Made by a program: the position numbers and the translations under genes
NCBI RefSeq assembly: GCF_003573695.1
Contig: NC_039359.1
Location: forward strand, 116,443,849-116,507,848
Origin: Papaver somniferum
Taxonomy: Eukaryota; Streptophyta; Magnoliopsida; Ranunculales; Papaveraceae
Reading direction: 5' to 3'
DNA length: 64,000 bases
Notes under the pieces: generated by a model
The model's input: only the letters and a program-made list of their open reading frames with translations
What the model was told of the DNA's origin: nothing
Database searches by the model: none
In this document: positions 1 to 13,160 of the stretch, one piece after another
How positions within the stretch are numbered: the first letter of the stretch is position 1
Layout of the letters: every line of letters begins with the position of its first letter

Positions 1-440
1 CATTTAATCGCCTAAAATTTTCATGGGACATGACCAGCAATACTCTATGGTTCAGTGAATCAACTTCACCCACAAGTGCTCAGCGTTGCATATTTGCATC
101 AAAGTATGCATCTGCCTTCTCTCTTAAGGCTTTATGCAACAGAAGTCTTCACCTTCTTTCTCTCTAACTCCTGATGCCCCATAAACATAAGAGGTTTTCC
201 ATGCATCAATTCAAATTGACAATCACGCACAATCATTGTGCATCACTTGCCTGGACTGTAATAGACCTCCTTCACCTAATCTGTTCAACGTCCTCGTTGA
301 ACGCAACCAAGTATACTCTCTATACTGGTCTCATTCTTCGCTACATGCACTTTGAGAACCCTTTCTGAAATTCAACAATCTTTGCTAGCTTTTGCAAAAC
401 GCCCTTAACTAACTTCCATGTCTTAGCATCAGCATCACTT
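1..440 (+). repeat. Direct repeat copy 1 (580-bp offset to copy 2)
   Basis: Begins at the window edge with CATTTAATCGCC and aligns to copy 2 at an offset of 580 bases with only scattered substitutions, ending near the word AGCATCACTTAG. About 140 bases of unrelated spacer follow before copy 2. Confidence 0.8.
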
Positions 441-580
441 AGTGTTTGGTGAAGGAGTTCTGAACGAATTTTTTTTAGAGATGCATGGGTTTGTTGGATA
501 ATCGTATAGAAGGCGATCATTTGGATGTTTAAGTGATGTGTTTGAAATGTTTTTAAGCATGTTACTAGGTGTCACATGCC

Positions 581-1021
581 CATTTAATCGCCTAAAATTT
601 TCATGGGACATGACCGGCAATACCCTGTGGTTCAGTGAATCAGCTTCACCCACAAGTTCTCAGCCTTGCATATTTGAATCAAAGTATGCATCTGCCTTCA
701 CTCATAAGGCTTTATGCAACAAAAGTCTTCACCTTCTTTCTCTATAACTCTTCATGCCCCCATAAGCATAAGAGGTTTTCCATGCATCAATTCCAATTGA
801 CAATCACGCACAATCATTGTGTATCACTTTCCTGGACTGTAATAGACATCCCTCACCTAATCTGTTCAACGTCCTCGTTGAACGCAACCAAGTATACTCG
901 CTATACTGGTCTCATTCTTTGCTACATGCACTTTGAGAACCCTTTCTGAAATTTAGCAATCTTTGCTAGCTTTTGCGAAACGCCCTTAACTAACTTCCAT
1001 GCCTTAGCATTAGTATCACTT
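581..1021 (+). repeat. Direct repeat copy 2
   Basis: Same block order as copy 1. It is preceded by GTCACATGCC, which also precedes copy 3, so the true unit starts a few bases upstream of 581. Divergence from copy 1 is roughly 5-8% by eye. Confidence 0.8.
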
Positions 1022-3661
1022 AGCTTTACTTCCTTGCCATTGATCCTATTAACTTGAATTTTGTTGTTGCGTTGCCATACGTTCTAACTCCACATTAAAT
1101 TGTATATCAATACTCAAATGCAAACTGGAAATTCCTTTTGCTAATTCCCTGAATTATGCTTGAATTTCACTTGAATCATTTGTTCCTAAGTGTACGCAAG
1201 CAATGATTCTTCCCAACTGATCATAATGATCATTGCCATGGTCTTATGCCTTCACTTTCCGATTTTAGTTGCACCACACAACATAATAGGACTTATTCAA
1301 GACTCGGCCTTATGCTTCAATCATGTCGCGCCTTCGCTAAACATGCCATGCCTTAAGGTATGCAACTTATGATTCGATACCACTCTGGTATGCGCCACAA
1401 TCTATAGTCTTGGCTGCACTTTGCAAGCATCAACCGTTTTACTAGATTTTGCCTCCAAATCATATTGCAAACTTCACCTTCTTGGACTTGCATCATTTGT
1501 ATGCCAAAGAACCAACACCTCGTTGTTCTTTGCTTGCATTGTCGCAACACCTTCATTGAAATGCATGACTTTGGTATAGCCATAACTTAGGATTACCCGG
1601 GACATCCCACCGCCACTTTGGACAAGGCATCCTCTTCACGCGCCTTTGAAACCAGCAGAGCCTTACTTGCTCTTTCAAACTGCTACGCTTTAATGTGGCG
1701 AAAAAACAACATCATGTTCTTCCTAACTATTAGTTACTCTTAACTCATATACTTGATGGACTTACATCTTCATTCTTGCTGCGTTACTCCATGTTATCGC
1801 TGCCAAAAGCCGTCGCACTTCCACATAACTCTCAACAACAAACTCTTCTATGCCACCAACTCTATTTGCTTCTTTCACTTTCAGCATCTTCTATTGCATA
1901 TTTTGGCTTAATATGCTTTGTAGCATCTTCCACGACGAAAGAGACAAGAACTCTCGTCTCAAATACCCTCATTCACTGCTACCTTACATAGAGAGACAAT
2001 TCCCAACACCAAGGTCTATTCGATCCAAACTGAAAGTATACTCAAACTTGAGAAAATACTCGCGCCAACTGATTGCAACTTCTAAGACCTAACAAGTATT
2101 GTAATACTGACTTCATCTTCGCTTCTAAGCAACAAACAAGGAAGCGAGACAACACCTACTGTCCCCAATGTGGCAATTCACTATGGCACATGCATTCATC
2201 CAATTATCAACGTTCTTATGCAAATCCCATAACGAAGCACAATTTAATTGACACTTAGTTGAATACACCTTCAAACGGAGGCTATCATGTTGCTTTAGCT
2301 TTCATGAAGATTTCTTCAAAAATGACCTCATACCATTCTTATGCATCACCACTACTTTGTCCTTCCTTCTCCACGCATTTTCAATTCGCCTAACTTGCAT
2401 CTTCAATCGCATCATGCATCTTTGCCATGCTCAAATCCTATTTGGAGCATGCTACTATTGCAAATCTGACATGCCTGTCAACACCCGAATTTTAACGCAA
2501 ACTTGTGCACCTTTGCACAATTGGAACAGACTTAACTTAGTAATTCTGAGCATCACCATAGAGCTCAGCAAACCATATTACTCAATGACTTTCGCGGACA
2601 AATCCCTTGGACAATCTTAATAAGGCCATAATCCTTGCAAATGAGGCACCTGTTGCCTACGTTCCATGAAGCAAGAATGACGCACTCTTCTTCAAACATG
2701 GAACTCATTTTTACTTCCCATGCACATCTGGTTACTCTTGTCTTTACCCTCCTCCAAAGCCAACTTCAGTATCAACAATTGTTGATTTGTAGTCGACAAG
2801 AACATCCGCTCGTGGTTATAATCAAATGCAGGTCTTTGGACACCCTTGTCCAAGAATATTGATCCCACTCACAAACCAGGTGCAAGCACACTCCTTGTGC
2901 ACATCTAGCATCAATGAAGAACACTTTGCAAACACAAGGACGTGATGTATCGATTTTTCTCCAAGTTGCACTTATTTCTCCAACCTTTCCATAAGCTTTA
3001 TGCTAGATAAGAATTGAGCATCCAATTATTCTTTTATGGCATCACATTGCCATAAAACGCTGGTTCGCACCCAGACTTTGCATTACCACCAAAGTATATG
3101 CATTTGAGAGAGTTTACTTAAATCTTCCACCAACTGGCTATGATGAAAATACCTTTAATCTATTGCATAGACATGTTCTTCATCTTCTCTGCCACTGCAA
3201 TTGCCAACAACATCTTTGCATTCAAGAATTTTCGCAAAATTCCCATTACAACTAGTATTACAAGTAGTAATGTACCCGGTACTGATAACACTACGAAATT
3301 ATGCATTCCAAATGCTTAATCTTCGCATAATTGTGAGAAACATTGACTTTAACACCCGACTTGCACCACAAAATTCAACATACTCCTTAATTATGTCATG
3401 CCATCACTTGAAAACCCGGTTTTCAGTGACTCTTGCATGTTCGTCTAACACTTTGGGAAGGAATTTTGACACATTTGTCAATAACTTTCATAGCCTGTTG
3501 CTACCTCAACCTTCAAAGTTCATTCCAATTGATCTTTCCACTCAAGACCAACTTCATATAGTCTCCACACTAATGAAACCCAAGCAATTCATCATTGAAT
3601 TTGATAAACAAATGACACAAACTTGAGTAAAAGAGAGAAAAATCAAGAACAGTGTACTTGT

Positions 3662-3896
3662 TGTCACATGCCCATTTAATCGCCTAAATTTTCATGGGAC
3701 ATGACCGACAATACTCTGTGGTTCAGTAAATCAACTTTACCCACAAGTACTCATCCTTGCATACTTGCATCAAAGTATGCATCTTCCTTCACTCTTAAGG
3801 CTTTATGCAACGGAAGTCTTCATCTTATTTCTCTCTAACTCTTCATTCCCCCATAAGCATAAAAGGTTTGACATGCATCAATTTTAATTGACAATC
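3662..3896 (+). repeat. Direct repeat copy 3, truncated
   Basis: Starts with the same GTCACATGCCCATTTAATCG word and follows copies 1 and 2 for about 235 bases, then departs after AATTGACAATC. It is more diverged than copies 1 and 2. Confidence 0.75.
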
Positions 3897-4975
3897 TCAC
3901 AAAAATCAGCAACATATGAACACAAATACATGACACAACTAACCCATTTTATTGCATCAAAGGAAGATTACAAAACTCGTCCATCACATGGACCAAAACA
4001 GGTCATTCACCCTCTTGGTGAATGCCTAACACTCTCACAATCAGTGGTTCTTCTCTCAATTGAACAACACAAACATTATTGATTCCTAAACTATTTATAC
4101 TACTAGGATCAGGCCAAAACTTCTGTACAACCACTTGCATAAGCCTTGGACATCCAAGTGTCCAAGTAGTTTCCATAACCGGCAACTTCAACTGCCATCT
4201 TTTGTGTTGTCACGCCAATTGGTGCCACACTTGTTCTTGTTGATTATGAACACTCTAATATGGTCATAAACACACTTATAACCTTTCTAACTTGTTTTAC
4301 TTCATTTGCATGCTCGCAAATCCAATAACCAACTCCTAACCGTCACTTGAGATGTGTTGCACAACTTTTGTGCTTTACTGAGTTCGGCCTTGATCCAATG
4401 CTCAACCATCTTGGCCCTGCATACTTCTTGATCTAATATAATACACAGACAATCCTTGTGCTTCAATCATCAAGGTCAACTCCTTAAGATCATTCTGGTT
4501 TCTCATGCTTCATATGCTTCACTCAGCCAATTTGTTTGACAATAACAATGTCACTCTTGCATTGTTAGCTTGTTTGCACTGTTCAAGCTTTGGCCCTGCC
4601 GTGAACTAATGCATAGACCAACTCTTATCCTATTATACCTTCTTGCATCATCCTTGAGTTTGGGCCAACTCAATTCCATGGATATGCCTTAATGCCAACA
4701 TCGCATGTTGCATCTTGTCACTTTGGCTTTGCCTTTCCTTTCCCTCAATAAAGCCTTATTGTGTCGGCCAATAAGCTTCATTAATTAGCCAAATGTCTTT
4801 ATAGTGTAGAGCTACCTTTGCGCGTCACTGGACCTGTAGGGTATTGCTATCTTTAGCACTTGACAGTCTATGCAGTATCGCACAATCATTATAGGACATT
4901 GGATTGGCCTACAACACTGTAACGCACAATCGTTGTGAATCACTTGCCTGGCCTGTAATACTAGGCTATTATTCT

Positions 4976-5890
4976 AAGTTCCAAAAATCTATTTAGGCTG
5001 CTTGTTCTATGTTGTTGGTTTTATATATGCACCATCCTACATTGTAGTGACGAGGGCAAAATAATGAATGTATGTAGTTTCTTATCATCTAATGCTACGT
5101 ACGAATATTAGTGTGACATCGATGTTGCATTTCGTTTATAACTTTTTGTTTCTTCGATAATATCAACTCTTTTTACTATAGAGAATGGTTGTGGATGTCT
5201 ATTCTTTGCGTTACATTTTCTAGACTCTCTTTCGATGGAGATCTACCTAAGGGATTATTAAAGAACCCATTTTGTAGGTTCTAGCCAAATGATTTCTTTA
5301 TGGACTGCTTTTATGAGATGAAGGACTAAAACAGATCCAAACAAGCTAGGAGACTGCGTCAATAATTATGGCCTGAAACTTGTCCCCAGCTAGTTACTAA
5401 TTACGACTTATGAGCAAATAGCAACTAATAAAATATTTTGGTTGCCAATAATAACCTTCCTAAGCTGAAGGTAGATGCAAGCAAGAAAATCTTTAGTTTG
5501 TAGTTGAGAAAAGAAACTAAACCAAAGATCTGGTACAGAATACATATACTTGATCGCTCAAAAACTTTGGAATGAAAAAGTTCGCTCACCATGTAAACTA
5601 CAACACGATTTTTTTTTTTTTCGATCGGCTCGACACGATGTTTCATTTATCCTAAATAGCAAGCAAGTACATAGAGGATGGCGATTCGACGAAGCAAATG
5701 AATTACGCAACGAATTCTGCAAGCAAGTGAAGCAATGGCCATCTGCAAAACTTTTTTCCAAAGATAAATTGTATTCAAGTATTTTTGCTCCCATTGAATT
5801 TCATAGTTGCTAAATTCTAGTTTTCCTGTGAGACTTGAGCAAAAACTGTCAAGTCTTTGGTATAAGTTAGTTGGTTTATCCTACTTGGTC
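4976..5890. other. Intergenic flank of the Athila-like insertion; nothing recognised
   Basis: Unique-looking AT-rich sequence. Short open frames on both strands around 5550-5813 overlap one another and contain a T-run; they show no family motif. This is the left target flank of the element that begins at 5896. Confidence 0.4.
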
Positions 5891-5895
5891 ATTAC

Positions 5896-7208
5896 TGATA
5901 AGTGCTTAATTTACATGTTTAGAATGTCAATTCCATACTTTTTTTAGCTATAATTCTTGCATATTACTTGTTATTATGATTATTTTCTAGTTTATGTGTC
6001 AAATCAGGTGAATCATCCTAAGAAGAGTGAAAAGGGCTACAAAAGAGCTATAGAGTGAAGTTCTCGGACGAAGAAGTTATGGCCAAAACAGTTGAGACGA
6101 AAAACGACGATCTACAGCACAACTTTCGGCATTGCTAAAGCAATACCGAAAGTGGCCATATTTCGAGCAGAGAAGGTGTATTTTAGACCCCATCTTTCGG
6201 CATTGCTTTGGGGTATTCGACAATGCCGACTGAGACAAACCTATTGGGTCCCTTTTGACATATTTTGATTTCCAAATCAAGGAAACACGGCCCCCGATGG
6301 ATTCTAGTACCTATATCTCATGAAAACTATATAAGATGACTTACACAACAATTAGAGGCAAACACATCTCATATTATACTTTTGTTCTTCATAAAATATT
6401 CTAGGGCTTACCCCTTTAGGGGGAAACCGGGTAATTGTGTAATCATGATTTGATAAACCTTTGTTGATTAAGGATGAATTCAATGTTCTATACGTGAAGT
6501 TTGATTTGTTAATACAAGTTTGTTTGAAGTTTTAATTTTCATCGATTGTCTTTTATATATCTAGGGTTTATGATTAATTCTTAGATCGGTTTGGGTGCAC
6601 AACTAGATTAATCTATTGATCATTCTATTGCTAGTAGAAGTTATGAGATAAGTAATCGTCGATTACCTCTCTACACAAGTATAAATCGTGAGACCTTACA
6701 AAGGATTTTGTGGATCAATTGTGAGTGAAGACAACATCAGCAAGTGGACCTTGATTTGAGAGTTCAACTACTGGGATCAACCTAAATTCACAAAGATTAA
6801 AGAGTTCGATTGGACTACACCTTGAGTGATCTACTACTTGGTGGTTCGTTGAATAAAATCTGGTAGTCGAGAACTTCCGTACCCAGTGATAGAAGGAGTT
6901 TTGGGGATAGCACTGATCTAGTTGTTATTCTACGGTTGGTGATGAATGAATCAGCGGGAAAATAGATAAGTATACTTATTCGATTAATGCTTGGTAACAA
7001 CGAAGGATTCCTTGATCATCTCTTTCATATTATTCTCTTTTATTCTTTTTATTTTACTTTCAACCAACCCCCCTTTCACTTTGTTTTGCTATCTAAATAA
7101 CATATCAATTACACAACTCTCGGTGGGAACGATCCTTACTACCGCTATATTACTTGTTAATTAGTGGGAAATATCTTGATTAATTTGTTGTGGTTACGAC
7201 ATGCATCA
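5896..7208 (+). repeat. 5' LTR of the Athila-like element
   Basis: 1313 bp, TG...CA ends. It contains a strong hairpin at 6122-6153 (15-bp stem with one mismatch, two-base loop AA) built on ACTTTCGGCATTGCT. The 3' LTR matches it on both sides of the inner insertion. Confidence 0.9.
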
Positions 7209-7213
7209 AATTT

Positions 7214-7231
7214 TGGCGCCGCTGCCGGGGA
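7214..7231 (+). promoter_or_regulatory. Primer binding site, tRNA-Asp type
   Basis: TGGCGCCGCTGCCGGGGA, five bases after the LTR end. It is complementary to the 3' end of plant tRNA-Asp except for one position. It primes minus-strand DNA synthesis and assigns the element to the Athila group. Confidence 0.85.
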
Positions 7232-7318
7232 GCAGTTGCTAATTGATTTGTTATTTGTTTAGCTTGTTTTTGTTTTTAGATTTTTGCTTTTATTTTTTCT
7301 TCGTTCTTGTAAGTCGTC

Positions 7319-8740
7319 ATGTTTCCTTATGGAAATAACATGTACAGAGCACAAGATTACACATATAACAGTGGTAATCAATATGGATTCCAATCTCATT
7401 CATATGACAACTACCAACCATCCTATGGGTATAATCAAAACCAATCTTCTGGCTATGATCAGTATCCCACGGAACCTTATGGATATTCTCATACATGTCA
7501 ACAACCTTATGACGGGCATATAAGTGAAAAACCACAAGGATGGGAGGATAGTTATGCTTCTGATAATTCTTATAATCTTGCAGATTTAATACACTAATTT
7601 ATGGATAATTTGGATCGAGATAACCAACAGATGAAAGAGTACCGTCAAACGATGGATGAGTACAACAAAAATACTGAAGATACACTTCAAGAACTTCAAG
7701 AGGTTATTGACAACCTAAGAAGACACATGGATCAAATTAAGAAGGAAATAACAGAGGAAGAAGTTTGGCCTCAAAACCAAGTAAATTCCGACGTTCTCAT
7801 GATCAATAATGATTATAGGATTCATGAATATTTTGAAGATGAGCAACCTTTAAGAAGTCCTTGCAAACATGGTAAAGTTATCCCAGCTCCGGATCGTAAA
7901 AATGATCATTCGCTTATTCAAAAAGGAGGAGCCTTGGTATGACCGAACTATTGTTATGAACGGTGTAACATACTCGAACGCATATCAACGTTACAATGAA
8001 TATCCAGATTATAATGTGTTTAGGCCGGTTGATTTGAAAGAAGTAAAACAAATTATTCTTTCTTCGGAGACTCATACGGAAGACCCTAGGATTTGCAGCA
8101 GCGAACTAGACTTTCTGGGAAAGGATTCCGATGACGAGATTGTTGAAGAGATTGAGATTGAGAATGAAACCAAATTGATTGATTTCGTGGAAGACCCAAT
8201 TGATCTTGTCAAAGAATATAATGATCTTGATATTTCGGTTGAAGCAGAAATTAAAATTTCGATAGAGGACCACGATATACTTGAGGTAAGTAATTCACTG
8301 TTAATTAAGAAAGAACAGGATCTGATACAAGGTTTGTTTTATCCATCGCATAATTCTATATCTATTGCTCATTTTGATCTAATTGAAGTAGATTCTCAAA
8401 GAGTTGTTAACCCAACTTTTAGGAAAATACCTCACTTAGGATTGGAGTTGTGTGCTTCTAAAGTTTAACGGATTATTTTGCTTCTAATCATCCACCACTT
8501 GATGTGTTTGATTATAGTAATGTGCAGGTTACCAAAGAGGAACCTTTTGAAGTTCCCGAATTCTATGTTGTCTATCCACATTCAAGTGTAGAAAGGACTA
8601 AGTGTGGGGGAAACTTAAATAAAGTGATAGCTTCAATATTTATATCTTGTACTAACAATTGTGTGAAGTTTTTATTAGAATTGCAGATTGCTTTCTGGAT
8701 GGACTACCAGATTTTCAAATTGTTGGTTTACGGAAGATAA
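7319..8740 (+). pseudogene. Internal ORF remnant of the Athila-like element (tyrosine/glutamine-rich head, coiled coil, acidic tail)
   Basis: A single protein appears to be spread over three blocks. 7319-7597 is rich in Tyr, Gln, Asn and Ser (words such as YGYNQNQSSGYDQY). An in-frame TAA then leads into 7601-7942, a charged helix of coiled-coil type. A frameshift near 7925 leads to 7869-8468, an acidic segment with many Asp, Glu and Ile. A further frame change leads to 8504-8740. No CCHC knuckle, DTG protease or reverse transcriptase motif is visible. The position right after the primer site is that of gag, and an acting gag-like role is inferred only. The low-complexity head is unlike ordinary gag. 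Stops and frameshifts make it non-functional now. Confidence 0.55.
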
Positions 8741-9164
8741 CAAGAAGGTCAGGTTGGGGACGTTAAACTAAGTGTTGCATGGGAGGCAACAAATAGGTTT
8801 TGTATTTTCTATCCTTTTTTATTTTTGTTTTCTTATTTTGCATATCATATTAGGATTTCGCACCTTGATTTTACTTAGGATGGGTCAATTACATTGAGGA
8901 CAACGTAAAGTTTAAGTGTGGGGGAGTGTTTGGATATTTTGCATATAGATTTTTTAAAATTTTTGCATAAAAACCTCCAACTTGTAGAGATTTTAGAGTC
9001 ACTATCATACTTCTAGGTATGTTTACATAAAGAATTCTGACCGACATAACTGAACTTGGAAGTGTTAGGGAACGATGTTCGGATTTCTTGCTTGTTAGAG
9101 TGTTAAATAATGGATTTAATCATGTTGGTGATGCAAATGAGGAGCAGGGAGAAATATGAAAAAG
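8741..9164 (+). other. 3' untranslated part of the Athila-like interior with purine tracts
   Basis: Contains AAGTGTGGGGGAGTG near 8909, nearly the same as the tract before the 3' LTR (near 19215); a third version lies near 8601. No ORF is supported. The copia element is inserted at the right end of this piece. Confidence 0.6.
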
Positions 9165-11525
9165 TAGGGGTACAACAACCACACCCAACAATTCGATTAG
9201 CAATCTGTATGGACAAACTCCAATATACTTTCTAGATAATCAACTAGACAGTGAGACTCAATCAGGATAAAAATATATCAAAGAGTTTATATCTCAATCT
9301 CTCGATTTGATATACACTCAAGCAAATAGAAATCTGCGAGTCTTTATCAAATACTAGAGAGATAACTTGGATGGTTCCAAAGACCAATATCCAAGTGTCA
9401 ATCAATTTAAATCAACAACCAAAAGGTCGGATATTCTAATTGATTGAACAACGCACAACCTGTGATGTTTCAATTATACAAACAAATATAATGTGGAATA
9501 GAAATAACACAGACACCAGAATTTTGTTAACGAGGAAACCTCAAATGCAAAAAAACCGGGACCTAGTCCAGATTGAACACACACCGTATTAAGCCACTAC
9601 AGACACTAGCCTACTCCAAATTAACTTCGGTCTGGACTGTAGTTGAACCCCAATCAATCTCACACTTAACCAAGGTACAATTGTGCTCCTACGCCTCTGA
9701 TTCCAGCAGGATGCTACGTACTTGATTCCCTTAGCTGATCTCACCCACAACTAAGAGTTGCTACGACCCAAAGTCAAAGACTTTAATAAACAAAACTGTA
9801 TCACACAGAAAAGTCTACGGTAATAGATAAATCCGCCTCCCACGAATATACCTATGAGTTTTGTTCCGTCTTTTGATAAATCAAGGTGAACAGGAACCAA
9901 TCAATAAACCGGTCTTATATTCCCGAAGAACATCCTAGTATTGTTGATCACCTCCCAATAATCTTAATCGACGCAGCGAAAAAAGATATTGTGGAATCAC
10001 AAAAGATGAGACGAAGTGTTTGTGATTACTTTTCTATCTTGCCTATCGGAGATATAAAATCTCGAGCTAATTATTACAATCGTACTCGTAATGATAGAAG
10101 ATGCAAGATCAGATCACACAACTACAAGAAAAGTAGTATCAGTCTGGCTTCACAATCCCAATGAAGTCTTTAAGTAGTTAACCTGGTTTAGAAGAAGAAA
10201 CCAAAGGTTAAAGGATAATCGACTCTAGCTATGCAACGAGTATCACACGTAAGGTGTGGGGATTAGGTTTCCCAGTTGCTAGAGTTCTCCCTTATATAGT
10301 TTTCAAATCAGGGTTTGCAATCAATGTTAGCTTGGTAACAAAGCATTCAATATTTATCGTTAGATGAAAACCTGATTAGATTCAAGCTAATATTTCTCAA
10401 CCGTTGGATCGAAAACTTAGCTTGTTACACACAAATGAAATGTCCAATTTTGGATTTACGAACCGTTCCCAAACATTAACATTTGTTGGTTCAACAATAG
10501 TTAACCAAAAGGTTAGACATATGATTACTTTCATATCAACCATATTCTTCTTCACCATAACTAGTTCAAATGACTGAAATGAACTAGTTAGAGAGTTGTT
10601 CAATTGCTTAGATCTTATGTAACTACACAAGATACAATCAAAGCAAAAACGATTTGATTCACTCGAATCGGTTCATGAACTTTATAGCCACGTTTTGCAA
10701 AAGCATCCCTTAGTTTAAATAAACATGAGTTCAAGAACAATCGGTTTTAGATATAACCTACTCAAGTTCGCGGACTAGGTTCGCGGATTTAAGCTCATGG
10801 AAGGAGTTCACAAACTCCAGCAGAAATTCTCGGGTTGAGAACTTCCGCCAGTTCTCGGAATGAGTTCGCGGACTTGGATCACGCCACTTCCATTTCTCTT
10901 GATCAACAATGTTCGCAAACGTTGGTTCAAGGAATAAGGACTTATACATATATGTGTTTCCACAACAATGCTTATATCCTACCAATGGTTATGTAATCTA
11001 ACCTCGCATTTCAATCATTGAAACATTCTCAGAGGACGGATATAGCCATTATTCACAGACCATTTTTCGTCAGAGTAATTTTCAAAGTGATTGAAACATA
11101 ACATGACTTTCGTCATTAGGTAAAGATGAATTCGGCTAAAGCAAAAGCTTACCAACACATATTTCGAGAAATAGATAGGCGAGATAAACTCGGCTCGAAA
11201 TAGCAAATGTGCATAATGAAAGTTTATATATCAAAACGACTTTTGTCTCAAGAGTAGGAGATAGAATAGATAGACTTTTGAGTGACAGATAAGTTCAAGT
11301 CTCCACATACCTTTTATTAGATGAAGATCCACCAGTTCCTTGAGTAGTCCTTCGTCTTGTATGATGATTTCCATGGAGTTCTTGATCTCAACTACACTTT
11401 CTATCCTAGTCCGAGACCTTTAGATATGTAGGCTAGAAAGCAAGACTTATAATTTTGATCACTAACATTGACAAACATGCTTGAGATAGCAACGCATGTG
11501 AGTTCGACCGAGCAATGCTCTAACA
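9165..11525 (-). repeat. Copia LTR, left copy (3' LTR of the element)
   Basis: 2361 bp, collinear with 15323-17686 and differing by perhaps 5-8% by eye. It contains a cluster of the word GTTCGCGGACT between about 10765 and 10905. A short frame at 9886-10164 is repeated in the other LTR (16045-16236) and is not a real gene. Confidence 0.9.
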
Positions 11526-12289
11526 ATCTCCCCCTTTGTCAATTTTATTGGCAAAACTATTAATACATATGGAATACAAAAAAATAAATAAATTAACTTT
11601 TGTAGCTCCTATTCCACATGCCTAATCTTCAACATTACTTGAAATCTTCGTCACTTCCAAGTATTCCAATGATCCCAAAGGTTGTAAATTTAGCATCATC
11701 GTTGTTGAAAATTCGTAGCTATAACAATAAGAAAACAATAGTTCTCAATCATTGTTATACAGAGTCATAGTATCATTACACAACGTCAAAGTCCAATTGT
11801 ATCAGAACTTCAACAACAATACTATGGTGATATGTATCACTCCCCCTTAGTCAATACTCCATCTCACATGGAAACCACTCCCCCTTACATAATGATCCGA
11901 AAACCATATGTATTTGTAGTGTGAACTACATATTAATTCTCCCCCTTTTTGTCAATAAAATTGGCAAAGGTACAAGAACGGGATCCTAATGAAATTTCCG
12001 AAAGAGACATTTCTTGACCAAAAGAAAGCAAAAATATCAACTTGTTCTTTATATGCAATCATAAATCCGAAGCTAAATGCATTCATCAAGGAGTTTACAA
12101 AGATAAAAGATAGCCCCTATAATATTCCACAACCGCAATCCCCACAAAGATATGACAATTAAGCGCAAGTTCAAAAGAACTCTCCCCCATTAAATGTCAT
12201 TCCCGAAAGAACAACAAGAGCGACCTTAATTTCGAAAGAAAAGAAGGATTTATTTGGACATAACAAATCACACACAAGTATGAATTTGA

Positions 12290-12650
12290 ATCCAAAAAAT
12301 TCAATTAAATTAACCACAAGAGAACCCATGATTAATTTAATCGACAAATGCTCAAACATAATTGAACTTATGGAGACTTAAAAAATACAATTAGATTAAT
12401 CACAAGAGAATCCAGAATTAATCTAATTGAAATATACAATCAAACTAATCACACAAGTAATCAATTTAATTGGTCATGCTCGACATAAGAAAACTTACGG
12501 AGCAACAACTAAATAACCAAACAAGATGATTAATTTAGTTGAAAATGCTCGACATAAAGTACCTCACGGAACAACAACATAGCTAATCAAAAAATAATCA
12601 ACTTGATTGTTTAATGCCCAACATAAGACACTTTACAGAGCCTCACAGTA
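12290..12650. repeat. Degenerate tandem repeat, about 75-80 bp period
   Basis: Four to five imperfect copies of a block combining GATTAATTTAATTGA, ATGCTCGACATAAGA and CTTACGGAGCAACAAC. It lies in the untranslated 3' part of the copia interior. Confidence 0.6.
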
Positions 12651-13160
12651 ATACATAAAATATGGATCAGGGAAAATCAATTTCTGCGGAATACACAAGG
12701 ATTCATTCTATTTTCCATCACTATTCGCATAATGACATTCAATAGACATAATCCTTGAAAACAAAAGATTTTAACCTATCTTCCATCAATAATTGACAAT
12801 ATAGGCTTAACTTTTGTATTTGTCAAAAGTCTATTCATCCTTTTATCAATACATGCATATCGACTTACGAAAGACTACAAGATATGGGACGGTCAAGTTC
12901 ACAGGCGTAAACATACACATCCCATAACAATATTGCAATATATAAAATCATAAAGATTAATACTGCAAAAATCATCTTCCAAACAAATTTAGAATTTAAA
13001 CCAATAAATCTAAAAACATGAAGATGAAAACGTTGGACATAGTTATGTGTAATCACAATAATGGCTATTCAAAACTCTAGTTATTCTTCTAATAAAAACA
13101 AGAAAAATAGAAGATTTACTAGACAAAGAAACTCCTATAGAGCGCATGATCTGAAAAACA

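Larger units (their letters stand above)
1..4975. repeat. Degenerate AT-rich repeat region, class unresolved
   Basis: No convincing gene was found; the longest open frames are random-looking and histidine/cysteine/leucine rich. The stretch holds three direct copies of one segment (listed separately) and several copies of a short palindromic word, CACAATCATTGTG, near 229, 807 and (altered) 4925. The copies share the same order of sub-blocks, so this looks like an old, internally duplicated retrotransposon, perhaps an LTR-type element in minus orientation. No LTR ends, primer site or polymerase motif could be recognised, and the element runs off the left edge. Confidence 0.5.

Noticed and set aside
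5550..5813. ORFs on both strands left of the Athila-like element
   Set aside because: Mutually antisense, run through a T-tract, and show no family motif.
9886..10164. ORF repeated at 16045-16236, suspected paired gene
   Set aside because: Both copies lie at the same place in the two copia LTRs; they are LTR sequence, not genes.
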